This document shows positions 36,231-46,300 of a stretch of 64,000 nucleotides of DNA, one piece after another. Position 1 is the first letter of the stretch. Each line of letters begins with the position of its first letter. The stretch is taken from contig OY761541.1 of the NCBI GenBank assembly GCA_963664625.1, positions 1 to 64,000 on the forward strand. The letters are read 5' to 3'. Below the pieces are notes generated by a model, which saw only the letters and a list, made by a program, of their open reading frames with translations, made no database searches and was not told the origin of the DNA. This DNA comes from CBDCFV01 sp963664625. GTDB taxonomy: Bacteria; Chloroflexota; Dehalococcoidia; Lucifugimonadales; UBA3495. The translations under genes and the position numbers were made by a program.

Positions 36231-36860
36231 CTACGCCGCGACGGACTTGCCGGTGCGCCGGATTTGCAACAGCCCCATCGGCCCCCCGGGTACGCCGCCT
36301 TTCAGCAGTAATAAGTTTCTCTCCTCATCAACCTTGACAACCTTCAGGCCTTTCACGGTGATCCTGCGGTTGCCCATGTGGCCGGCCATTTTCATCCCCT
36401 TGAAGACCTTGCCAGGAGTCGTGCCGCCGCCGATGGAGCCAGGGGCGCGGGAACGGTCCGATTGGCCGTGCGTACGGGGACCTCCACCGAACCCATACCG
36501 TTTCATCGTGCCGGCGAAGCCTCGCCCCTTGGAGCGCCCGATTACGTCCACAATATCCCCGGGCTGGAACATCCCCACCGAAATGCTCTGTCCAACCTGG
36601 AACTCGTTAACGTCGTCGGCTTTCACTTCCCTCAGGTAGCGGCAGGCCTGCACGTCTTTCATGTGGCCGCGCATGGGCTTGTTTGGCCGTTTCAGTGCCC
36701 CGAAACCCAGTTGGACCGCTTCGTAGCCGTCGCGCTCGACGGTCTTTATCTGGGTAACGAAGCAGGGACCGGCTTCGATGACCGTAACCGGCGCCATGGT
36801 GCCGTCTTCCAGAAAGACCTGGGTCATGCCAATTTTTCTGCCAAGGAATGATTGCAGCAT
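36231..36860 (-). CDS. rplC: 50S ribosomal protein L3
   Basis: 209 residues: FLGRKIGMTQVFLEDGTMAP, VTVIEAGPCFVTQIKTVERD, GFAGTMKRYGFGGGPRTHGQ, SRAPGSIGGGTTPGKVFKGM and KMAGHMGNRRITVKGLKVVK. It is an early assembly protein close to the peptidyl-transferase centre. It lies 32 nt after rpsJ and 31 nt before rplD. Confidence 0.98.
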   Translation of the reverse strand: MLQSFLGRKIGMTQVFLEDGTMAPVTVIEAGPCFVTQIKTVERDGYEAVQLGFGALKRPNKPMRGHMKDVQACRYLREVKADDVNEFQVGQSISVGMFQPGDIVDVIGRSKGRGFAGTMKRYGFGGGPRTHGQSDRSRAPGSIGGGTTPGKVFKGMKMAGHMGNRRITVKGLKVVKVDEERNLLLLKGGVPGGPMGLLQIRRTGKSVAA

Positions 36861-36892
36861 TGTCGTAACCGTCTGGACTTAGTCTTGCCCGG

Positions 36893-37204
36893 CTAGAGCT
36901 TGATCGAAATATCTACGCCGGCCGGCAGATTGAGCCGGGTCAGCGAGTCTATCGTCTTGGATGTTGGTTCGAGAATATCTATCAGCCGCTTGTGGGTCCG
37001 GATCTCGAAATGCTCCCGCGAGTCCTTGTCCACGTGGGGGCTTCTAATCACGCAGAACCGCCTGATGTGGGTGGGCAACGGCACCGGACCGGCCACCCGC
37101 GCCCCTGTTCGCTCCGCAGTCTCCACTATCTGGCCCGCGGACAGGTCCAGCATTTTATGGTCGAAGGCCTTGAGCGTTATCCTTACTTTCTGCCTGGTTA
37201 CCAT
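36893..37204 (-). CDS. rpsJ: 30S ribosomal protein S10
   Basis: 103 residues: [60 protein letters not shown] and [18 protein letters not shown]. It doubles as NusE in antitermination. It follows fusA directly; the tuf gene that usually stands between them is absent. Confidence 0.98.
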   Translation of the reverse strand: MVTRQKVRITLKAFDHKMLDLSAGQIVETAERTGARVAGPVPLPTHIRRFCVIRSPHVDKDSREHFEIRTHKRLIDILEPTSKTIDSLTRLNLPAGVDISIKL

Positions 37205-37236
37205 AATCCTCTTTCGCTAACCTTGTCCCCAGTGTA

Positions 37237-37263
37237 TCTCCCGCCTACGCGGGAGCGACGGGA
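37237..37263. repeat. Dispersed palindromic repeat variant (fusA-rpsJ gap)
   Basis: TCTCCCGCCTACGCGGGAGC followed by GACGGG lies between fusA and rpsJ, in the slot where tuf is usually found. The stem CTCCCGC/GCGGGAG is perfect. Confidence 0.75.
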
Positions 37264-37278
37264 AGGGAATGAGCATGG

Positions 37279-39372
37279 TTACACCCTGCGCAACAGGGTA
37301 TTCAACACGTTGTCTGACACCGGTTCGTAGTGGCGGAACTCCATCGTAAAGGCCGCCCTGCCGCGAGTGATGGAGCGCAGGGCCGTGGTGTACGAGAATG
37401 TTTCTCCTAAGGGAAGCAACGCCCTCACCACCTGGATATCGTCCTGCCCTTCTATGTTCCTGATCTGGGCCCGGCGTGTCCCCAAGTCACCCAGCACCTC
37501 GCTCAGGTGCTCTCCGGGGGTGACGACCTCCATGTCGACTATCGGCTCCAGCAATACCGGTCTGCCCTTGGGGACTCCCTCGCGGATGGCCAGCATACCG
37601 GCGCTCCGGAAGGCCATTTCCGAGGAGTCCACCGGATGGTAGCTGCCGTCGGTAAGGGTCACCTTCACGTCCACCAAGGGGTAGCCAGCCAGCGGGCCGT
37701 TGTCCAGGGCTTGCCGGACGCCCCGTTCCACCGCTGGGATGTACTCCCTGGGTATGACGCCGCCGACCACCGCGTTTTCAAACACGATTCCCGTTCCCCG
37801 CTCCAACGGCTCAAGTTGCAGCCAGACATGGCCGAACTGACCGTGACCACCGGTCTGGCGCACGAAACGCCCCTCGATTTCCACCGGTTTGGTAATGGTC
37901 TCGCGGTAAGACACCCTGGGCTGTCCTACATGGGCCTCGACGGCGAACTCCCGCTTCATCCGGTCCACCAGGACCTCCAAGTGAAGCTCCCCCATGCCGG
38001 ACATGACCGTCTGGCCGGTCTCTTCGTTGAAGGTAACCTCGAAGGTCGGGTCCTCGTCCGCCAGCTTGCGCAATGCTTGGGCCAAGCGGTCCTGGTCGGC
38101 CCGTGTCATCGGTTCAATCGCGACCGATACCACCGGCAGGGGGAATTGGGGAGGCTCCAGTATCACAGGGTCCGACATCACGCTGATGGTATCGCCGGTG
38201 AAGGTGTCTTTCAGTCCCACCGCCGCGCAAATGTTGCCTGCGCCGACTGTCTCCAATTCCTCCCGGTGGTTGGCGTGCATCTGCAGCAGGCGGCCCATGC
38301 GCTCCCGCTGTCCTTTGGATACGTTGAACACCGTTTGACCGGTGTGGGCTTGGCCGGAGTAAACGCGAAGGAACACCAATCGCCCAACATAGGGATCGGT
38401 TGCAACTTTGAAGGCCAGGGCGGCGAGAGGTTCGTCTTCGTCAGGGCTGCGGAATTCTACTGCCTCTGTGTCCGGGTGAACTCCTTCCACCGGAGGAACA
38501 TCTGCGGGGGATGGCAGGTAATCGGTAATGGCGTCCATCAGGGGATGTATGCCCTTGTTGGAGATGGCGCTGCCGCACAGGACCGGGACTAACTGGCGGG
38601 CCAGCGTCGCCTTGCGAAGGGCTAGACGCAGATCGGTTTCCGACAGGTCGTCCCCTTCCAAGTACCTGATCAGGAGCGATTCGTCGGTCTCGACGATTTT
38701 CTCGATCATCTCTTGCCGGTAACTTTCGAAGTCCTCTTCGCACTCGGAAGGTATGGGGACCAGTTCCGGGGCCTCCGAATTGTCGCGCCGGGCGCCATTA
38801 CTATGGCCATTGGGGTATACCATAGCCTGCCCGGTAATGAGGTCAACCATGCCATGAAAATGGTCTTCTTCGCCGATGGGCAACTGGACTGCTACCGGGT
38901 TGGCGCGCAACCGCCTGCGGATGGAGTCAATGGTCCTTTCGTAGTTGGACCCCACCCGGTCCATCTTGTTCACAAAGCAGATGCGGGGCACCTTGTAGGT
39001 ATCGGCTTGGCGCCATACCGTCTCAGACTGGGACTGTACGCCCGCAACAGCATCCAGGACTACGATGCCCCCGTCCAAGACCCGCAAACTGCGTTCTACT
39101 TCGGCGGTAAAGTCAACGTGGCCCGGCGTGTCGATGATGTTGACCCGGTAATCGCGCCAGTACGCCGTGGTTGCGGCGGCGGTGATAGTGATGCCCCTTT
39201 CCCGTTCCTGGGGCATCCAATCCATGGCGGTGGTCCCTTCGTCAACCTCCCCAACCCGGTGTATCCGTCCAGTAATAAAAAGAGCCCTCTCTGTAACTGT
39301 GGTCTTACCCGCATCGATGTGAGCGATAAAGCCGATGTTACGGATTTTCTCGATTGGAAAGCTGTTCTCCAT
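37279..39372 (-). CDS. fusA: Elongation factor G
   Basis: 697 residues with all GTPase motifs: AHIDAGKTT (G1), GTTAMDWMPQERERGITI (G2), DTPGHVDF (G3), NKMDR (G4) and the GSA (G5). Domains II-V follow, with VSYRETITKPVEIEGRFVRQ at the start of domain IV, GHGQFGHVWLQ, and the domain V end TMEFRHYEPV. It drives translocation and ribosome recycling with RRF. It lies 36 nt after rpsG. Confidence 0.98.
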   Translation of the reverse strand: MENSFPIEKIRNIGFIAHIDAGKTTVTERALFITGRIHRVGEVDEGTTAMDWMPQERERGITITAAATTAYWRDYRVNIIDTPGHVDFTAEVERSLRVLDGGIVVLDAVAGVQSQSETVWRQADTYKVPRICFVNKMDRVGSNYERTIDSIRRRLRANPVAVQLPIGEEDHFHGMVDLITGQAMVYPNGHSNGARRDNSEAPELVPIPSECEEDFESYRQEMIEKIVETDESLLIRYLEGDDLSETDLRLALRKATLARQLVPVLCGSAISNKGIHPLMDAITDYLPSPADVPPVEGVHPDTEAVEFRSPDEDEPLAALAFKVATDPYVGRLVFLRVYSGQAHTGQTVFNVSKGQRERMGRLLQMHANHREELETVGAGNICAAVGLKDTFTGDTISVMSDPVILEPPQFPLPVVSVAIEPMTRADQDRLAQALRKLADEDPTFEVTFNEETGQTVMSGMGELHLEVLVDRMKREFAVEAHVGQPRVSYRETITKPVEIEGRFVRQTGGHGQFGHVWLQLEPLERGTGIVFENAVVGGVIPREYIPAVERGVRQALDNGPLAGYPLVDVKVTLTDGSYHPVDSSEMAFRSAGMLAIREGVPKGRPVLLEPIVDMEVVTPGEHLSEVLGDLGTRRAQIRNIEGQDDIQVVRALLPLGETFSYTTALRSITRGRAAFTMEFRHYEPVSDNVLNTLLRRV

Positions 39373-39408
39373 GATAGTGTGTCACCGCGGGCAGACCAGG
39401 GGAGAAGT

Positions 39409-39879
39409 CTACCGTCGATAATGGACAAAGGCTCGATTCGCCTCCGCCATACGGTGCAACTCCTCCTTGCGGCGGACGGCTGAACCTTCGCCTCTTGCCG
39501 CTTCCATAAGTTCCTGCGCCAGTCCTTGACGCATGGGTATTCCTTTTCTGGACCTGGCCCCGCGAATCAACCAGCGAATCGCCAGTGCCTCGCTCCTGCT
39601 GGAGCGGAGTTCCGTCGGCACTTGGTAGGTTGCGCCGCCCACCCGCTTGGGCCTGACTTCCACGATGGGAGTCGCGTTCCTCATTGCCTGTTGGAACACC
39701 TCCAACGGCTCCCGGTTGGACTGGTCCTTGATAATATCGAAGGCGTTATACAGAATCCGCTGGGCTGTCGTCTTCTTCCCTTTCTGCATGACGTTGTTGA
39801 TGAACTTGGCCAGCTCGAGATTGTTGTAAACGGGGTCCGGGGGTATAACCCGGCGCTCCGCTCGCCTTCTCCTCGACAT
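39409..39879 (-). CDS. rpsG: 30S ribosomal protein S7
   Basis: 156 residues, the standard length, from MSRRRRAERRVIPPDPVYNN, VMQKGKKTTAQRILYNAFDI, RSSRSEALAIRWLIRGARSR to HRMAEANRAFVHYRR. I chose ATG 39879 because AAGGTGAGG lies about 6 nt upstream; GTG 39891 would add four residues. S7 nucleates the 30S head. It follows rpsL by 76 nt. Confidence 0.97.
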   Translation of the reverse strand: MSRRRRAERRVIPPDPVYNNLELAKFINNVMQKGKKTTAQRILYNAFDIIKDQSNREPLEVFQQAMRNATPIVEVRPKRVGGATYQVPTELRSSRSEALAIRWLIRGARSRKGIPMRQGLAQELMEAARGEGSAVRRKEELHRMAEANRAFVHYRR

Positions 39880-39955
39880 AAGCTGCCTCACCTTCCATTA
39901 GGTTTGACAAAAATAAGAGCCGGTCATAGACCAAGCTCGCTGGACCCCAACCGAC

Positions 39956-40375
39956 TTATCCGGTCCTTGGCCTGTCGGCTCCGTACTTGCTGCGTCCCCG
40001 GCGGCGGTCCTGCACTCCCTCGCAGTCGAGGGCGCTGCGGACTACGTGGTAGCGGACGCCCGGAAGGTCCTTTACCCTTCCGCCGCGCACCAGCACCACC
40101 GAGTGCTCCTGGAGGTTGTGCCCTTCGCCGCCGATGTAGGCCGTAACTTCGACCCCATTCGTAAGACGGACACGGGCAATCTTTCGCAGCGCCGAGTTGG
40201 GCTTCTTGGGGGTCATGGTGCGCACCTGTAGGCACACTCCCCTTCGTTGCGGACAACCCTGCCCGTAGCGCACCCGGTTGCGCAAAGAGTTCTGGACCCA
40301 ATGCAATGCCGGCGCGGTGGTCTTCTTGCGTACCGGCTTGCGTCCCTTTCTGACCAATTGATTGACTGTAGGCAT
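39956..40375 (-). CDS. rpsL: 30S ribosomal protein S12
   Basis: 139 residues. Between APAL and [15 protein letters not shown] there is a 14-residue insertion ([14 protein letters not shown]) relative to E. coli S12. Similar insertions are known in Chloroflexota relatives. The decoding loops [11 protein letters not shown] and [20 protein letters not shown] are intact, with the lysines whose mutation gives streptomycin resistance unchanged. It is the first gene of the ribosomal supercluster behind a strong promoter. Confidence 0.97.
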   Translation of the reverse strand: MPTVNQLVRKGRKPVRKKTTAPALHWVQNSLRNRVRYGQGCPQRRGVCLQVRTMTPKKPNSALRKIARVRLTNGVEVTAYIGGEGHNLQEHSVVLVRGGRVKDLPGVRYHVVRSALDCEGVQDRRRGRSKYGADRPRTG

Positions 40376-40413
40376 AATAAAATCCCCGCTCGTATTCGTA
40401 ACAGCGGCTTGCT

Positions 40414-40442
40414 ACTCTACCAACCTCGAATGCGGATGTCAA
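40414..40442 (-). promoter_or_regulatory. Promoter (TTGACA-17-TAGAGT) for the str/S10/spc/alpha supercluster
   Basis: On the minus strand, perfect TTGACA (40437-40442) and TAGAGT (40414-40419) are separated by 17 bp, 39 nt before the rpsL ATG. It is the only clear promoter ahead of about 21 kb of same-strand genes, although internal promoters are likely. Confidence 0.8.
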
Positions 40443-40568
40443 TACAAAAATTCGGGCTGGGCGCACCAGAGTCAAACAATGCAGCTATTACGGCTTTATA
40501 ATGGATGGGCAGTAACTATCGGCATCTGCCGTTAACGAGGTCAATGCGCTTTAGAGGGCTATAGTCCG

Positions 40569-41759
40569 ATGAACCCTGCTTCAATGATCGAGTCCATTCA
40601 CATTCGCGGCTTCCGGTCTCTGGCGGATGTCGAACTTTCCAACATTCCCCAAGCGGCGGTATTGATTGGAGCCAACGGGTCCGGCAAGTCCAACTTCGTC
40701 CGGTTCTTCGAGATGTTGAGTTGGATGCTGCGTTCCCGTCAACTCGGGGAGTTCATCGCCAGGCATGGAGGCGCAGACGACCAACTCTTTGGAGGCAATG
40801 TTCGCACCCCACGAATGGATGCCGAAATCAGGATGCGAACGGAACAGGGCCGAAACGACTATCGTTTCTCCCTTGCATACGGTCATCCTGATCGCTTCTT
40901 CTTTACAGAAGAAGCCTTCCGTTTTAGCAGTTCAGACCTTCCAATGGAGGCTCAATGGCAATACCTCGAGAGCGGCCATCGTGAAGCAAAGATAGTGGAA
41001 GTCGCGCAGTCCCGGCCAAACCCTCACTCCAATCATCTGTTCCCATTGCCTAGTGGGTTAGCGCAGGCCCAGCCAATTCCTCCCGTCAATCCTGTGACGG
41101 CCTCGGTCATCGTAAACCTGTTGCGCAACTGCTCTGTATATCAATTCCACGATACGTCTGACAGTTCCAACTTCAAAAAGACCTGGGATGTTACCGATGA
41201 TCGTCAACTTCGCAGTCACGGAGGAAATCTGGCTGCCATGCTGTATCGTTTGGAGAGGCAAGACCTCCGGCGGTACGAGCTAATTTGCAAGCAAATCGCA
41301 CGGATATTGCCTGAATTTGACTGTTTCTCAATCGAGGAGGACTACGGCAAAGTCTTATTGAGGTGGAGGGCGAAGTGGAGCAGGAAGACATTTGGCCCTC
41401 ACCTTACTTCCGACGGCTCGCTAAGGTTCTTTGCCTTAGTGACGCTGCTCAACCTTCCGCCCGAAATGCTGCCCGACGTTATTCTGCTGGACGAACCTGA
41501 ACTCGGTCTGCATCCGGCGGCGATCGCCTTGCTCGGAGGAATGATAAAGTCGCTGTCCGTAGAGCGGCAGGTCATTGTGGCGACCCAGTCCCCTCTGCTC
41601 GTAGATGCGTTTGACCTCGACGAGATATTCGTGCTGGACTTGAAGCAGGGACAGACAAGGTGCCGCAAGCTTAACATTGATGATTATCAGCTATGGCTTG
41701 AAGACGGCTACTCTCCCGGGGAACTCTGGTGTAAGAACCTTTTCGGAGGCCGCCCTTGA
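40569..41759 (+). CDS. AAA family ATPase (AAA_21/OLD-like), candidate defence effector partner
   Basis: 396 residues of the ABC/SMC-like AAA_21 type. Walker A GANGSGKS is at 34-41. A long insertion follows, then the signature-like region LTSDGSLRFFALVTLLNLPP, Walker B LLDEPELGLHP at about 306-316, and an H-loop replaced by ATQSP. Such ATPases pair with TOPRIM-type effectors (for example OLD or PARIS AriA/AriB). Here the partner gene overlaps it by 4 nt. The target is unknown. A TATAAT-like box occurs at 40497-40502 but without a convincing -35. Confidence 0.85.
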   Translation: MNPASMIESIHIRGFRSLADVELSNIPQAAVLIGANGSGKSNFVRFFEMLSWMLRSRQLGEFIARHGGADDQLFGGNVRTPRMDAEIRMRTEQGRNDYRFSLAYGHPDRFFFTEEAFRFSSSDLPMEAQWQYLESGHREAKIVEVAQSRPNPHSNHLFPLPSGLAQAQPIPPVNPVTASVIVNLLRNCSVYQFHDTSDSSNFKKTWDVTDDRQLRSHGGNLAAMLYRLERQDLRRYELICKQIARILPEFDCFSIEEDYGKVLLRWRAKWSRKTFGPHLTSDGSLRFFALVTLLNLPPEMLPDVILLDEPELGLHPAAIALLGGMIKSLSVERQVIVATQSPLLVDAFDLDEIFVLDLKQGQTRCRKLNIDDYQLWLEDGYSPGELWCKNLFGGRP

Positions 41760-42367
41760 TACGGCTGGCCATAGTTGTGGAAGGCGAAACGGAGGAGGCA
41801 TTCGTCAATAACGTTCTCGCGTCACATCTGCGGGCAAGAGAAGTAGAACCATATCCGATACTGCTTGGTGGCAACGTAACCGTAGATAGATTGGCCGCGG
41901 AAATGTCGAAACTCTATTGGAGCTTCGATCATGTCACGTCCCTGGTTGACTTTTACGGTTTCAAAGGCAAGGGCGATTTACCCCGGGATGACTTGGAGCA
42001 GAGAATTTCCGCGACTATCGACCGCGGCATGAGCCGTAGTTGGGAGCAGTCCAGGGCATTCCCATACGTGCAACAGTACGAGTTCGAGGGCTTGTTATTC
42101 TCCGACGTAGTTGCATTTGAGACAGTCCTCAACGTGCCGGAAGGCCCCGTCGGAGCCTTGCAGAGTATCCGTTCACGTTTCCCAACCCCAGAGGACATCA
42201 ATGACAGCCCGAACACAGCGCCAAGCAAACGAATCGAAGACATAATACCTGGGTACCGCAAAGTGGCTTTCGGCTCGTTGGTGGCTGGGGAGATAGGCTT
42301 GGACGTGATTCGTTCCGAGTGTCCTCGATTCAACGCTTGGGTGACTCGCTTGGAATCTCTGGCCTAG
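41756..42367 (+). CDS. DUF4276 family protein (TOPRIM-like), partner of the ATPase
   Basis: 203 residues. RLAIVVEGETEEAFVNNVLA carries the EGETE motif at the strand-turn position of TOPRIM folds. DHVTSLVDFYGFKGKGDLPR holds the acidic DxxGFKG motif, and QQYEFEGLLFSD is the third conserved block of DUF4276. The start is TTG 41756, inside the stop of the ATPase gene (TTGA), so expression is tightly coupled. Nuclease activity is inferred by analogy with TOPRIM effectors, not shown. It ends 135 bp before cbiE, which has its own promoter. Confidence 0.85.
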   Translation: MIRLAIVVEGETEEAFVNNVLASHLRAREVEPYPILLGGNVTVDRLAAEMSKLYWSFDHVTSLVDFYGFKGKGDLPRDDLEQRISATIDRGMSRSWEQSRAFPYVQQYEFEGLLFSDVVAFETVLNVPEGPVGALQSIRSRFPTPEDINDSPNTAPSKRIEDIIPGYRKVAFGSLVAGEIGLDVIRSECPRFNAWVTRLESLA

Positions 42368-42410
42368 TCCGTCCGCAACCTTATGAATGGCATTGGACCA
42401 CTCTTTCAAG

Positions 42411-42439
42411 TTGACAACCACCCCCACCCTCATTAGAGT
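42411..42439 (+). promoter_or_regulatory. Promoter (TTGACA-17-TAGAGT) for cbiE-cobN
   Basis: TTGACA (42411-42416) and TAGAGT (42434-42439) are 17 bp apart, about 64 nt before the cbiE ATG. The hexamers are identical to those of the rpsL promoter. Confidence 0.75.
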
Positions 42440-42502
42440 AACCGCGTATCCTGACCAACAGTAAGAGGTCGGTTTTCGGCGTATAATTCAAGCCAATAGA
42501 CT

Positions 42503-43192
42503 ATGCCTGATAACGAAAACAATATCTCCATGTCGGTAGTGGCCGTCGGTCCCGGCGACCCAGAACTGATAACCCTGAAGGGCCGCGAGGAACTGCGGAA
42601 AGCGGACCTGGTGGTGGGCTTCAAGACGGTGCTGAACGTCGTCGAGCCTTGGCTGGACCATGCCGAGGTCCGGCCAATGGCCTACCGCGACCAGGAAGAG
42701 GTGCTGGAATACACCGCCTCTCAAGCGAAGGAAGGGCGCCGCTGCGTTCTGTGCTGCTGGGGCGACCTCAACTTTTCGGCCAGGGAGTTGCTGGCAAGGG
42801 CCGCCCGCCGGGTTGACCACCTGGAACTCTTCCCCGCCATAAGCTCGGTGCAGGTTGCCTGCGCCCGGGCGGGCATTCCCATGGAAGAGTCGGTGTTTAT
42901 CACGCTCCACCAACGCCAACAGTCCGGCTCCAAGCTGGAGGAAACCGTCCATTACCTTAATGAAGGCCGCAGGCACGTCATCCTGCTGCCCCAACCCTAC
43001 GACTTCATGCCTCCCGCCATCGCCAGCGGTTTGGTGGGGGAGGGTGTATCCGGCGACCGGAGAGTGACCGTTTTCCAGCGTCTTACCCTGGACGGAGAGC
43101 AGAGTTGGAGCGGGTCACTGGCAGAGTGCGGCAACATCACCGACGAATTCAGCGACCTGTCGATCATGGTCATCTTCAAAAAAGAAGACTGA
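42503..43192 (+). CDS. cbiE: Cobalt-precorrin-7 (C5)-methyltransferase CbiE
   Basis: 229 residues of the tetrapyrrole methylase family. MSVVAVGPGDPELITLKGRE is the SAM-binding opening, with later motifs CWGDLNFSARELLARA and the helix-rich LFPAISSVQVACARAG that fits CbiE/CobL-N. It methylates C5 of the corrin precursor. CbiT (C15 methylase and decarboxylase), usually fused or adjacent, is not in the window. The ribosome-binding site is weak; a second ATG at 42530 is also possible. It is followed by cobN after a repeat-containing gap. Confidence 0.88.
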   Translation: MPDNENNISMSVVAVGPGDPELITLKGREELRKADLVVGFKTVLNVVEPWLDHAEVRPMAYRDQEEVLEYTASQAKEGRRCVLCCWGDLNFSARELLARAARRVDHLELFPAISSVQVACARAGIPMEESVFITLHQRQQSGSKLEETVHYLNEGRRHVILLPQPYDFMPPAIASGLVGEGVSGDRRVTVFQRLTLDGEQSWSGSLAECGNITDEFSDLSIMVIFKKED

Positions 43193-43246
43193 TCCAACGC
43201 CGCCAAGTCTTGGAAACTATCTCCAGACTTGCCATAATTCCAACCC

Positions 43247-43300
43247 GTCATTGCCGCGCAGGAACGTCACCCCCGCGAAGGCGGGGGCGGGAATCCATAA
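43247..43300. repeat. Compound dispersed palindromic repeat (cbiE-cobN gap)
   Basis: A CGTCATTGCCGCGCAGGAAC half unit is followed by CCCCCGCGAAGGCGGGGGC and GGGAATCCATA, an expanded version of the 25-bp element. Confidence 0.75.
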
Positions 43301-43338
43301 GCTTCAACCGTGCCCCCAGCCTCAGGGAGGGATCGCCG

Positions 43339-46300
43339 TTGACTTCTTCCACAAACATCGACACGCAACGCCGGACCATGCTCTTCGTCACCACGGCCGA
43401 CACCGACATTCTGACTGCGGAAAGGGCCTTGTCGGGGCTACCGGACGAGTTTCCGCAGGTGGTGGCGTTCAATCCCATCAACCTTGCCGATTCCGAGGCG
43501 CAGGAGGGCTTGCTGCAAGCGGTTGAACATGCGGGAGTGGCAGTGTTGCGGCTCCTCGGCGGCAAGCGGGCGTTGCCCGACCTTTTCGACCCCTTGGTCC
43601 GCGCGTGCCAGTCCCGTGGCGTTCCGCTTATCGCCTGTCCCGGCCACCAGGAATGGGATGAAGACCTGGTAACCGCTTGCAGCGTTCCGGTGGCAGAGGT
43701 CGAGACTGTGTTCGCCTACCTGATGCGTGGCGGTGTGCAGAACCTGCAAAACCTCTTCCTGTTCCTTAGCGATACCTACTTCGACAGCAGCTACGGCCAC
43801 GATGCTCCTACCCACCTGCCTTGGGAAGGTCTGTATCACCCCGACGTCGCCCAGGGCACCGGCTTGGACGACTATATGCGGTTGCGGTTCACCGACGGCA
43901 AACCCAACGTTGCCGTCCTCTTTTACCGCGCCCACTGGATGAGCGGCAACCTTCAGGCCATAGACAGCCTCGTCCGGCGTCTGGAAGGGCTGGGCGCCAA
44001 CGTCTTGCCCATTTTCTCCTACAGCCTCAAACACAATCCCGAAGGGGACGGGCAAGCCAACCGCACCTTCACCGAGTTCCTGGCGGGGCCGGACGGGACG
44101 CCCCGTGTCGATTGCATCATTAACACCATGGGCATGTCGATGAGCGAGTTGAGCACGGAAGGGGCAACCATCGCCGCCGGGTGGTCGGTGGACTACTTGG
44201 ACCAACTGGACGTGCCCATGCTCCAAGGCATAGTCAGCACCGGCACCCAGGAAGAGTGGGATGAAAGTTCGTTGGGATTGGGCCCCATCGACACCGCTAT
44301 GAGCGTTGCCCTGCCTGAGTTCGACGGCAGGATTATCTCGGTGCCCATCTCCTTCAAGCAAGAGACCGCCGCCACGCAGGGCGGGAAACTGGATGGACGG
44401 TTGCAGCGGTACGTGGCCCATGAAGACCGGGTGGACTACTTGGCCCGCTTGGCAATCAAGTGGGCCAAGCTACGGGTCAAGCCCAACTCTGAAAAGCGCG
44501 TCGCCATCATCCTGAGCAACTACCCTACCAAGGACGCCCGCATCGGCAACGCCGTTGGGCTCGACACCCCGGCATCGGTCATACGGATTCTTCACGAACT
44601 GGAAAGCGCCGGCTACCACGTTACGGACATACCGGAGAACGGCGACGAACTGGTCCATCGCATCATCGAACGTTGCAGCAACGACCGGGACTACCTTACC
44701 GAAGAGCAACTCAGAATGGCGGCGGGACACGTCACCGGCCGGCAGTACGCTGAGTGGTTCCAAGGCTTTCCCCCTTCAGTCTCCGAAGAGATTGCCGAAG
44801 CATGGGGCGACCCTCCGGGACAGGTATACCGCAGCAACGGCAGCCTGGCCATCGCCGGCATCGACCTTGGCAACGTGTTCGTGGGGCTTCAGCCTCCTCG
44901 AGGGTTCGGGGAGAACCCCATCTCCGTGTACCACAGCCCAGACTTGGCGCCCACTCACCACTACATCGCCTACTACCGCTGGATAAGGGATGTCTTCCAA
45001 GCCGACGCCATGATCCACGTGGGCAAGCACGGCACGCTGGAGTGGCTGCCGGGCAAGGGCATCGGGTTGTCGGCGGCCTGCTATCCCGAAGTGGCCCTTC
45101 AAGACCTCCCGTTGTTCTATCCATTCATCATTAACAATCCCGGTGAAGGGGCGCAGGCCAAGCGGCGCACCCATGCCACCATCGTCGATCACCTCATCCC
45201 GGCAATGACCACCGCCGACAGCTACGGAGACATAGCCAGGGTTGAGCAGTTGATGGACGAACACTACCAATGCCAGACCCTGGACCCCGCCAAGCTGCCG
45301 CTGCTGGAGACCCAGATTTGGGAACTGGTGAAACAGGCGGAATTGCACCGGGACCTGGATATGGACGAACGGCCCGAAGACTTCGGCGATTTCATCCTTC
45401 ATATAGACGGCTATCTTTGCGAGTTGAAGGATGCCCAGATAAAGGACGGCCTCCACATCCTGGGAGAGGCGCCCGAGGGCGAACAACTTGTCGGGCTGCT
45501 CTGCGCCCTGACGCGCCTTGACATCAGCGGTATCCCCAGCCTGCGCCGCGCCGTGTCCGAAGCCTTGGGGCTGGACTACCAAGTCATGCTCTCCGATCCC
45601 GCTCAACCCGTCGAAGGCGCGCTTCCCGCGGCCCTCATCCAAATCACCCAGGACGCCCCGGTACGTACCTACGGCGACTTGCTGGAGGGCGTCGAAGCGA
45701 TTTGCCGGAATGCCTACACCCAATTGCTGCAACAAGGGTTCCATACTGGGACAGTAGCCCCTGTCGTGCGACAGTTGTTGGGACATGAAGACCATCAGAC
45801 CGAGACCGTGTTGGAATACGTCGCCAACACCATCTACCCCGCGTTGCTCAAGACACCCGACGAACTGGGCAACCTGCTGCGGGGGCTGGAAGGTCGGTTT
45901 GTTCCTCCGGGGCCAAGCGGCGCGCCCACCAGGGGCATGGCCAACATCCTGCCTACGGGACGCAATTTTTACTCGGTAGACCCCAACACCATCCCGTCTC
46001 CCGCGGCTTGGGAGACCGGCAAAGCCTTGTCCGGGGCCTTGCTGGAGAAATACTTGGAGGAAGAAGGGGCCTACCCGGAGATGGTGGGCATGGTCGTATG
46101 GGGCACATCCGCCATGCGCACCCACGGCGACGATATTGCCCAGATTCTCCACCTCTTGGGTGTGCGTCCCGTCTGGCAGCCGGAAAGCCGCCGCGTATTG
46201 GGACTGGAAGTCATACCCAGGGAAGAGTTAGGCCATCCCCGCATCGACGTAACGGTGCGCATCAGCGGTTTCTTCCGGGACGCCTTCCCCAATCTGATCA

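Noticed and set aside
44776..46152. A 458-residue minus-strand frame inside cobN
   Set aside because: It lies entirely opposite conserved cobN motifs and has composition typical of an antisense shadow.
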